From DASZCR01 sp035942915 (GTDB lineage Bacteria > Acidobacteriota > Blastocatellia > Pyrinomonadales > Pyrinomonadaceae), in contig DASZCR010000063.1 in the NCBI GenBank assembly GCA_035942915.1, positions 1-12,613 of the forward strand: DNA of 12,613 nucleotides, written 5' to 3'. Shown here in pieces: positions 1 to 5,650 of this stretch (the first letter of the stretch is position 1; every line of letters begins with the position of its first letter). Under the pieces are notes generated by a model. The model was not told where the DNA came from. It did not search any database and saw only the letters and a list, made by a program, of their open reading frames with translations. Position numbers and translations under genes: made by a program.

Positions 1-768
1 AACAGACGCGACTCTTTCGTGGTCGAAACGTCGCAGGGCGTCTTCGAGTGCGAGTCGCTGGTGGTGGCAACGGGCGGTCTCTCCATTGCGAAACTCGGCG
101 CGACGGACTTCGGCTATCGTCTCGCGCGACAGTTCGGCCTCAAGGTCTTGCAGCCCGAACCGGCGCTCGTCCCCGTCACGCTGGCGCGCGAGGAGTTGGC
201 CGCCTTCAAACCTCTGAGCGGCGTTTCGGTTGCGGGCGTGGTGGCGGCAGGCGGCGCGAGTTTCGAGGAGAATTTCCTCGTCACGCATCGGGGCTTGAGC
301 GGCCCGGCCGTCCTGCAAGCCTCTTCCTACTGGCGGCGCGGCGAGCCGCTCTTCATCAATCTCCTGCCCGGCCGCGACGCGCGCACGCTTCTCTCGACGC
401 GACGCGAAAGCGACGTGACGCTCGTGCAACTGCTGGCCGCGCACCTGCCGCGTCGCTTCGCGCAGACGTGGTGCGAGTTGTATGCGCCGGAGAAGTTTTT
501 GAGAAGTTACACGGGGGCGGAGTTGGAGGAGACGGCGCGGCGTCTGCACGCGTGGGAGTTGCGGCCTGCCGGGACGGAAGGTTTTCAGAAGGCGGAGGTG
601 ACGCGCGGCGGCGTCAGCACAGACGAACTCTCGTCGAAGACTATGGAGGCGCGGCGCGTACCCGGCCTCTACTTCATCGGAGAGGTGGTTGACGTGACCG
701 GCCATCTCGGCGGCTACAATTTTCAGTGGGCGTGGGCTTCCGGCTACGCCGCCGCGCAGCAGGTCTGA
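1..768 (+). CDS. HI0933/YhiN-family flavoprotein (NAD(P)/FAD-dependent oxidoreductase), 5' truncated by window edge
   Basis: The reading frame is open from base 1, so the true start lies upstream; the GTG at 19 is only an internal codon. About 255 C-terminal residues are visible, against roughly 400 in full-length family members. Family marks seen are VVATGG near the left edge (part of the FAD-binding region that forms the second half of the Rossmann core), a PALVPV segment, THRGLSGPAVLQ, and a C-terminal block with GGVSTDELSSKTMEA, GLYFIGEVVDVTGHLGGYN and a final ASGYAAAQ. The last block is the typical HI0933 FAD-contacting end. The protein is presumably a soluble cytoplasmic FAD enzyme; the physiological substrate of this family is poorly defined, and the name aminoacetone oxidase used in databases should not be taken as function. 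It converges on the glycine-rich gene with a 90-bp gap in which I see no clear terminator. No frameshift is seen in the visible part. Confidence 0.9.
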   Translation, partial: NRRDSFVVETSQGVFECESLVVATGGLSIAKLGATDFGYRLARQFGLKVLQPEPALVPVTLAREELAAFKPLSGVSVAGVVAAGGASFEENFLVTHRGLSGPAVLQASSYWRRGEPLFINLLPGRDARTLLSTRRESDVTLVQLLAAHLPRRFAQTWCELYAPEKFLRSYTGAELEETARRLHAWELRPAGTEGFQKAEVTRGGVSTDELSSKTMEARRVPGLYFIGEVVDVTGHLGGYNFQWAWASGYAAAQQV

Positions 769-858
769 GCGAGCGCCGCTTTGAGCGATGCGTGAGCGAA
801 GACTTGCGGCAGGTGTCTATCGCGCAGCGCTCTTCGTTGGCTGTGGTCGGGCGTGTAG

Positions 859-2475
859 TTACCAGCACCCGGCGTAGACCGAATCAACCTCGTCCCACGT
901 CTGGCCGCCGTCCCATGACTCATAATAGACCCAGTAGTACGGCGTGCAGGGAGATTCCATGTATCCGCCGCCGCCACCACCACCGCCGCCCGTGTTCTCC
1001 TGTTCATAAGTTACAGAACCGGGAGCACCGATTAAGCCGTATTTTCCGGGGTCGCCGCTGGCTCCACCTTTTGCGCCGATGACTGTCGCTCCTGCGCTCC
1101 CGTCGTTACTGGAACCGCATCCGAGAGCACTTCCGCCTTTTCCGGGTTGACCATTGCTTCCGGCAGAACCACGACGAGCAGAGACTCCGCTCCCCCCTGC
1201 TGTTCCCCCCCCGCCACCACTTGCGTCAGCGTTAACCTTTGTCCTGTCATACCCGGATGGATATTTGATAACGATAGTTGAGCCAGCACCGCCATTGCCA
1301 CCATTGCCGCCGTCGCCGCCATTGCCGCCATTGCCGCCCCTACCGCCCATACCCGCATTGCCACCTCTGCCAAGTACACAGCCGGGACACGCCGCGCCAT
1401 TGCCTCCATTGCCCCCTCGACCGCCATTGCCGCCCTGACCGCCGTATCCGCCACCACCGCCGTTTCCTCCCGTGCCGCCCCTTGCCGTCACGACGTATAA
1501 GGTTCGAGTGTTGGGGTCGGTAATAGTTAAGGTCGCGGGCTGCGCATCTCCCCCCGGCTGGCCGTCAACTCCTCTCCCGCCGTCCTCACCGTCTTCTCCC
1601 CAATCGCCTTCAAAGCCGGGATGACCATTCGGGTCGCCACCGCAGGAGCCGTCAACACCATTCTGGCCGTCGGAGCCGTTCTCTTCGGGCTGTCCAAACA
1701 GACCCATCTCTCCGTCTGCTCCGGGCTGCCCGTCTCTATCCTCGTAAATGGTCTGAGTAACGGTCAGGGCGTGGCTGTAACCGGCTTTGGAGATGAAGAA
1801 GCCTCCCCGCTCTGTTAACGGGCGAAGGGCGTCCCGACTCCCGGCGCTCGGTTGAGCCGCCTTGTTCTGTTGTTCCTCCAACCACTCTTTTCTGCCGCGC
1901 CCGCTCGTGTCAATCGTCAGCTTTCCCGCGCCGCCTGTCGTCTCCATCGAGTCGAGCGCGAAGAAGTGGACGGCGTGATTTCCTTTGACGAGAACGTCTG
2001 TTCCCTCGAACACGATGCGGTTGGCGATAATCACCGTGTCGCCCGTCAGTTGAACCTTTTCGGGAAGACGCACAACATTTGCCAGATGTGCGCCTTTCAG
2101 GACGCCTGAGCCGGAAAGTTCATTTTGCATCTCCGGCATCTCTGCCAGAAACGGTCTCAGCTTTTGTCGCCACTTCGGCTCAAGTAAGATGCTCGGCTCG
2201 AACGGCACGCCCTTCGCGCGCAACAACTCTTGCGCCGTCCTGAAGGCTCGCACTCGCTCCTCCATGCCATGTTTCACTTTGTTGGAACCAGCCACTTCTT
2301 CTGCGGAAGGAGGCGTCGGCGGTTGACCTTCGCCGCGCAGCACGGCGACTCTCTTTTTCTGTCTCCGCTGCGGCGCTCTGTCTTGACTCTGACTGTGTAG
2401 AGTGGTCTGTGAGGTCACCAGCGCGACGGCGAGCATCGTGAGGACGATGCAGGCGGCTTTCCTGCGGAGTCGCAT
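859..2475 (-). CDS. Secreted modular glycine-rich protein with one C-terminal Asp-box motif
   Basis: The 538-residue protein has an unknown function. The ATG at 2475 is chosen because it has an AAGGA ribosome site 9-10 bases upstream and opens a signal peptide (MRLRRK, then a hydrophobic stretch to about residue 20). A longer frame back to 2637 would start upstream of the candidate promoter. Residues 30-125 are charged and probably helical. Residues 135-175 look like short beta strands (VQLTGDTVIIANRIVFEG, TDVLVKGNHAVHFF). Residues 248-310 are collagen-like and acidic (GxxG with Asp), 333-398 consist of GGN/GGx repeats, 419-488 are a second Gly/Ala/Ser block, and 496-504 are nine glycines in a row. 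The Gly blocks are separated by short strand-forming segments (TLTITDP..., TIVIKYPSGY...). The last about 35 residues are aromatic and carry SWDGGQTW, an exact Asp-box. Cysteines are few (CPGC at 363-366, plus residues near 453, 500 and 537). It is probably an exported surface or matrix protein. It looks like mycobacterial PGRS proteins only in composition. Confidence 0.8.
   Translation of the reverse strand: MRLRRKAACIVLTMLAVALVTSQTTLHSQSQDRAPQRRQKKRVAVLRGEGQPPTPPSAEEVAGSNKVKHGMEERVRAFRTAQELLRAKGVPFEPSILLEPKWRQKLRPFLAEMPEMQNELSGSGVLKGAHLANVVRLPEKVQLTGDTVIIANRIVFEGTDVLVKGNHAVHFFALDSMETTGGAGKLTIDTSGRGRKEWLEEQQNKAAQPSAGSRDALRPLTERGGFFISKAGYSHALTVTQTIYEDRDGQPGADGEMGLFGQPEENGSDGQNGVDGSCGGDPNGHPGFEGDWGEDGEDGGRGVDGQPGGDAQPATLTITDPNTRTLYVVTARGGTGGNGGGGGYGGQGGNGGRGGNGGNGAACPGCVLGRGGNAGMGGRGGNGGNGGDGGNGGNGGAGSTIVIKYPSGYDRTKVNADASGGGGGTAGGSGVSARRGSAGSNGQPGKGGSALGCGSSNDGSAGATVIGAKGGASGDPGKYGLIGAPGSVTYEQENTGGGGGGGGGYMESPCTPYYWVYYESWDGGQTWDEVDSVYAGCW
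964..990 (-). repeat. Nine-codon glycine run (GGN trinucleotide repeat)
   Basis: Nine consecutive glycine codons (GGC/GGT/GGA mixed) lie near the 3' end of the glycine-rich gene, just before the aromatic C-terminal tail. Because the unit is a triplet, slippage would change linker length without breaking the frame. Confidence 0.85.
1291..1371 (-). repeat. Degenerate 9-bp tandem repeat inside the glycine-rich gene (first tract)
   Basis: The plus strand reads as nine successive 9-mers close to GCCATTGCC (1291-1299, 1300-1308, 1309-1317, 1318-1326, 1327-1335 and so on). On the coding strand this is GGC-AAT-GGC, giving GGN/GGD/GGx peptide triplets. The Asn codon is always AAT, which is unusual in a high-GC genome and suggests recent copying of one unit. 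Confidence 0.8.
1396..1467 (-). repeat. Degenerate 9-bp tandem repeat inside the glycine-rich gene (second tract)
   Basis: A second run of eight 9-mers has the same GCCATTGCC core on the plus strand (1396-1404, 1405-1413, 1423-1431), grading into gccctgacc, gccgtatcc and gccaccacc. It is separated from the first tract by the segment coding for the CPGC motif, which is not repetitive. Confidence 0.75.
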
Positions 2476-2529
2476 ACAGAATGGTTCCTTTTCGTCTTGA
2501 CGTGAGCACGGGTGGCGTCTGTTTGTGAG

Positions 2530-2555
2530 GCCGGCAAGTGAGTGGGTTTGCCGAC
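2530..2555 (-). promoter_or_regulatory. Leader hairpin upstream of the glycine-rich gene
   Basis: An 8-bp stem (GTCGGCAA pairing with TTGCCGGC on the minus strand, one G-U pair) closes a 10-base loop. It lies in the predicted leader of about 100 bases between the candidate promoter and the ATG at 2475. There is no following U-tract, so it is not an intrinsic terminator. A stabilising or regulatory role is only a possibility. Confidence 0.45.
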
Positions 2556-2583
2556 AGGCTGTGCGAGGGCTTCGACAAGTGAT

Positions 2584-2612
2584 GGTATACGTCCGACGCG
2601 CTGGCCTGTCAA
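2584..2612 (-). promoter_or_regulatory. Candidate sigma-70 promoter for the glycine-rich gene
   Basis: On the minus strand a perfect -35 box TTGACA (2607-2612) is followed, after exactly 17 bases, by TATACC (2584-2589). Transcription would begin near 2577 and give a leader of about 100 bases. The promoter lies between the ATP-grasp stop codon and the glycine-rich gene, so the latter can be expressed independently. Confidence 0.6.
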
Positions 2613-2633
2613 CGAGAACGTCGCCGCCGCAAT

Positions 2634-3872
2634 TCAACTCGTCGGCCGTTCAGGAAGCGGCTGCATGGCGAAGAAGTCCGTGTAGAAACGGCGGATGTAT
2701 TGTTGGAGAAGGTCTTCGACGCGCTCAGGGTAGTGCGAGGCGACGAGGAGGCCGACGTGATGTCGTTTGTTGAGACGCCAGACGATTTCCGGGTCGTCGT
2801 AAGCAGACGTATCGGGGCACTCCTGTCGCGCCAGCGAGATGACGATTCCGGCGTAGTCTTCGCGCGTCGGCGGCACTTCATAACGCTCCTGCTCGCCGCC
2901 AATCTCAATCTTTGCCCACTCCGCCCAGAGGTTCACGCCCGTCGCCGCCTCGACCACTTCGGCGATGTTCGCGCCGCCGACGCGCGAGGCCGTCTCTAAA
3001 AAGTAGAAGCGCCCGTCTTCGTGCCCCTTGATGAACTCCGTGTGCGTCACGCCGCGCACGAGGCCGAGCGTCTTGATGAGGTCGCGGTTGAGGGCTTCGA
3101 GCGCCTGCGCGTCGGATGAGTGGCGCGCGATGGTGCGCGTCATGAAGACTCCGCCTTCGTGCGCGACGGCCATCGGAGGCTGCCCGTACTTGTGCGCGGC
3201 AGCGAAGACCACCTCACGTTCGGAGACGATAGAATCGACGTGGAAGATGTCGCCGGGAATGAACTGTTCGAGCAGGTAGAACGACTGCCGGTCGCCCAAG
3301 CCTTCGAGCGTCGGCCACAACTCGTCTGCGCTTTTGACCTTCACGATGCCGACGGCCGAAGCCTCCGAGCGCGGCTTCAAGACCCAGGGCGGCGGGACGC
3401 GTTCGACATATTCGCGGATGCGCGCGTGGTTGAGAACGTGGACGAATTCGGGAACGAGAATGTCGTGGTCGCGCGCCTTGACGCGCATGGCGAGTTTGTC
3501 GCGGAAGTAGCGCGCTGTGGTGTCGCCCATGCCGGGGATGCGTAGGTGCTCGCGCAGCGCGGCGGCCGTCTCCACGTCGAAGTCGTCTAACGGGACGATG
3601 CGGTCAATCTCGCGTTCGCGCGCCACGTAGCTGGTCGCTTTGATGAGACTGTCGAGCGGGAATTTTTCGGGGACGTAGAAGGTTTCGTCTATCGCTTCGC
3701 GCGGCCAGTCGGCATCGCGCAACTTGTCGAGCGTGAGCAGGAGCACGCGGCAGCCCTGTCGTTTGCACTCGCGCATAAACTCCTGCCCCTTCTCGTAACT
3801 CGCGATGCAGAGCACTGTCAAAGGTCGCTTCTCGGTCAAGGCTCTCAACACTCCTCCGCCAGATTTCGACAA
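2634..3872 (-). CDS. Stand-alone ATP-grasp domain enzyme
   Basis: Up to 412 residues. An N-terminal Rossmann-like preATP-grasp domain (about residues 18-110, beginning RPLTVLCIASYEKGQEF) precedes an ATP-grasp fold. Expected nucleotide-binding residues are visible: Lys126 in RDKLAM, Lys166 in WVLKPRSEASAVGIVKVK, and the acidic LLEQFIPG strand near 201. The metal-binding acids follow as Glu279 in HTEF and Glu293 in FLETASRVGG. Family members ligate a carboxylate to an amine or thiol through an acyl-phosphate, but nothing here identifies the substrate. The carbamoyl-phosphate-synthase-like database label is only structural. Start choice is uncertain: TTG at 3872 is the first possible start after an in-frame stop, but a strong GGAGGAG lies inside this stretch and would better serve the TTG at 3839, giving 401 residues starting LTEKRPLTV. 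The gene is divergent from the HhH glycosylase across 131 bp. Confidence 0.85.
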   Translation of the reverse strand: MSKSGGGVLRALTEKRPLTVLCIASYEKGQEFMRECKRQGCRVLLLTLDKLRDADWPREAIDETFYVPEKFPLDSLIKATSYVAREREIDRIVPLDDFDVETAAALREHLRIPGMGDTTARYFRDKLAMRVKARDHDILVPEFVHVLNHARIREYVERVPPPWVLKPRSEASAVGIVKVKSADELWPTLEGLGDRQSFYLLEQFIPGDIFHVDSIVSEREVVFAAAHKYGQPPMAVAHEGGVFMTRTIARHSSDAQALEALNRDLIKTLGLVRGVTHTEFIKGHEDGRFYFLETASRVGGANIAEVVEAATGVNLWAEWAKIEIGGEQERYEVPPTREDYAGIVISLARQECPDTSAYDDPEIVWRLNKRHHVGLLVASHYPERVEDLLQQYIRRFYTDFFAMQPLPERPTS

Positions 3873-4003
3873 CCACGCGCCGCAGCATCATAACGCAGCC
3901 GATGCGCCCGTTGCTAAGGCCAAGCTGTACGCCCTTCGTTCGACCCGCGCGCCGAAATCTGTTAGCCTGCGCCGCGCGACTAGCGAACGGAGACTGAAGC
4001 AAC

Positions 4004-4891
4004 ATGGAAATCACTATCAACGCGCCCGCAGGCTTCGACTACAAACGCACCGTCCTCAGTCACGGGTGGAGCGGGCTGCTGCCCTTCGAGTTGGACGAAC
4101 AGACGTGGACACTCGCGCGCGTCTTCGACGTGGGCGGCGAGAGCGCGCCCGTCACGGCCACGATAACCGGCGACCGCCGCGCGCTCAACGTCCGTCTCGC
4201 GCGCAGGCTCGGTAAACGCGCCGAGGCGAAACTCGTCCGCGACGTGCGCCACGTCTTCCGCCTCGACGACGACATGAGCGCCTTTTATGAAGCGACGCGC
4301 AGTCATCCTGAGTTCGCTTGGATTGAGACGAGCGGCGCGGGTCGGCTGCTGCGCTCGCCGACCGTCTATGAAGACCTCGTCAAGTCGCTCTGCACGACCA
4401 ACTGCTCATGGGCGCTGACGGAGAAGATGGTGACGGCGCTCGTCACACATCTCGGCCGCGAGACGACGGACGGGCGGCGAGACTTTCCGACCCCGGCCGC
4501 GATGGCCGCCGAGGACGAAGGCTTTTATCGTGAAGTGGTGCGCGCAGGCTATCGCGCGCCGTATCTCAGGGAGTTGGCCGTGCGCGTGGCGACAGGCGAG
4601 TTGGACGTGGAATCATGGCTGACGACCGAGATGGAGACGGCCGAACTCAAACGCGAGATGAAACGCGTCAAGGGCGTCGGCGATTACGCCGCCGAAAACC
4701 TGCTCAAACTTGTCGGCCGCTACGACGTGCTCGCGCTGGACTCGTGGGTGCGCGCCACCTTCGCCCGGCGACGCAACGGCGGACGCACCTGCGACGACGC
4801 GAAAATCGCGCGCTACTACTCGCGCTTCAAGTCCTTTCGCGGCCTCGCCCTCTGGTGCGACATGACGCGCGATTGGATTGCCGAGAAGTGA
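4004..4891 (+). CDS. HhH-GPD superfamily DNA glycosylase (AlkA/OGG-like, monofunctional type)
   Basis: The 295-residue protein is probably a base-excision-repair enzyme that removes damaged bases. An N-terminal beta-rich domain (residues 1-80, AlkA/OGG1-like) precedes the helical glycosylase domain. It contains SPTVYEDLVKSLCTTNCSW (118-136), a helix-hairpin-helix around RVKGVGDYAAENLL (221-234), and the catalytic aspartate Asp246 in LALDSWVR. At the position of the OGG1/Nth catalytic lysine (GxGxK) there is Tyr, so I expect a monofunctional glycosylase without lyase activity. There is no C-terminal Fe-S cysteine cluster. Some database relatives carry the misleading name Fe-S cluster assembly protein HesB; nothing here resembles HesB. 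The ATG is preceded only by a weak ACGGAGA site about 11 bases upstream. The gene ends 4 bp before the nth stop codon on the other strand. The damage specificity (3-methyladenine, 8-oxoguanine or other) cannot be read from sequence. Confidence 0.85.
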   Translation: MEITINAPAGFDYKRTVLSHGWSGLLPFELDEQTWTLARVFDVGGESAPVTATITGDRRALNVRLARRLGKRAEAKLVRDVRHVFRLDDDMSAFYEATRSHPEFAWIETSGAGRLLRSPTVYEDLVKSLCTTNCSWALTEKMVTALVTHLGRETTDGRRDFPTPAAMAAEDEGFYREVVRAGYRAPYLRELAVRVATGELDVESWLTTEMETAELKREMKRVKGVGDYAAENLLKLVGRYDVLALDSWVRATFARRRNGGRTCDDAKIARYYSRFKSFRGLALWCDMTRDWIAEK

Positions 4892-4895
4892 GTTG

Positions 4896-5561
4896 TTAGA
4901 CGGGTACGACGCCGCCGTTCTTGAGCGCCGATGATGGGCAGAGCGGTTCGAGGACGCAGTCGGCGCAGAGCGGCGTGCGGGCTTTGCAGATGGCGCGGCC
5001 GTGTGCGATGAGCAGGTGCGAGAAGTCTATCCAGTCGCGGCGTGGGACGAGTTCGAGGAGGTCGCGTTCAATCTGTTCGGCCGTCTTCGCAGCCGAGAGG
5101 CCGAGGCGCGCGGAAAGACGCGTGACGTGCGTATCGACGACGACGCCGGAGGCGATTCCGTAAGCGTTGCCGAGGACGACGTTGGCCGTCTTGCGCGCAA
5201 CGCCGGGGAGTTCGAGCAGCGCGTCCATCTCCTTCGGGACTTCGCCGCCAAAGCGTTCGCCGATTAAGCCGCACGCGCCGCGAATGGCCTTCGCCTTGTT
5301 GCGGAAAAAACCCGTCGAGCGAATCTCCTCTTCCAACTCTTCCTGCGGCGCGTTCGCATAGTCCTGCCAGCTTCGATACTTCCTGAAGAGATTGGCCGTC
5401 ACAAGATTGACGCGCTCGTCCGTGCATTGCGCCGAGAGGATGGTGGCGATGAGCAGTTCGAGCGGGTTCGTGTGGTCGAGGCTGCAACGCGCATCAGGGT
5501 AAGCGCGTTTGAGCCGCCGGATGATTTCACGCGTCCGATTCTTTTCGGAAGCCTCTGCCAA
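4896..5561 (-). CDS. nth: Endonuclease III (DNA glycosylase/AP lyase, 4Fe-4S)
   Basis: Bifunctional base-excision-repair enzyme that removes oxidised pyrimidines and cuts abasic sites by beta-elimination. From the TTG at 5561 the protein has 221 residues. The HhH motif ELPGVARKTANVVLG contains the catalytic Lys124, and VVVDTHVTRLS contains the catalytic Asp143. The four cluster cysteines Cys192, Cys199, Cys202 and Cys208 have the exact C-x6-C-x2-C-x5-C spacing. These numbers run only 4-5 ahead of the E. coli enzyme (Lys120, Asp138, Cys187-203), which supports the TTG start. So does a GAGGAG ribosome site 7-9 bases before it. An upstream GTG at 5597 is in frame (233 residues) but lies four bases from a terminator hairpin with no room for a ribosome site. 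The C-terminal tail is short. The gene converges on the other glycosylase with a 4-bp gap. Confidence 0.95.
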   Translation of the reverse strand: MAEASEKNRTREIIRRLKRAYPDARCSLDHTNPLELLIATILSAQCTDERVNLVTANLFRKYRSWQDYANAPQEELEEEIRSTGFFRNKAKAIRGACGLIGERFGGEVPKEMDALLELPGVARKTANVVLGNAYGIASGVVVDTHVTRLSARLGLSAAKTAEQIERDLLELVPRRDWIDFSHLLIAHGRAICKARTPLCADCVLEPLCPSSALKNGGVVPV

Positions 5562-5600
5562 GTTCAAACTCTCCTCGTCTCGTCTTCGACTCCGCACGTG

Positions 5601-5635
5601 AAAAAGAGCCGCCCCGTTGACGGAAGCGGCTCTTT
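5601..5635 (-). terminator. Rho-independent terminator of the 5651-6829 gene
   Basis: A perfect 10-bp stem (AAAGAGCCGC at 5626-5635 on the minus strand with GCGGCTCTTT at 5603-5612) encloses a 13-base loop that can itself pair CCG with CGG. It continues into TTTTT on the minus strand only. It begins 16 bases after the stop codon of the exported protein, and nth begins directly beyond it, so nth is likely transcribed by read-through or from a promoter inside this gap. Confidence 0.85.
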
Positions 5636-5650
5636 CGTTCGCGGTTTCGC

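Noticed and set aside
1154..1438. Proline-rich open frame on the plus strand
   Set aside because: It is the exact antisense of the Gly-rich repeats (GGN gives Pro/Pro-rich on the other strand), has no ribosome site and no independent support.
1291..1467. Possible CRISPR-like array
   Set aside because: Units are 9 bp, contiguous, without spacers, and in frame within a coding region; they are peptide repeats.
859..2475. Assignment to the mycobacterial PE_PGRS family
   Set aside because: There is no PE domain and the rest of the genome style is not mycobacterial; similarity is only GGN/GGx composition.
2476..2637. N-terminal extension of the glycine-rich protein to the ATG at 2637
   Set aside because: It would bury the signal peptide, lies across a good promoter, and the internal ATG at 2475 has a proper ribosome site.
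3887..3892. TATGAT on the minus strand as a -10 box for the ATP-grasp gene
   Set aside because: It matches five of six -10 positions, but no acceptable -35 box lies 16-18 bases upstream (best is TTAGCA at 19), so I did not list it as a promoter.
4004..4891. Fe-S assembly protein HesB
   Set aside because: Such a label circulates for similar proteins, but the sequence has the HhH-GPD glycosylase motif with catalytic Asp and none of the HesB/IscA cysteine pattern.
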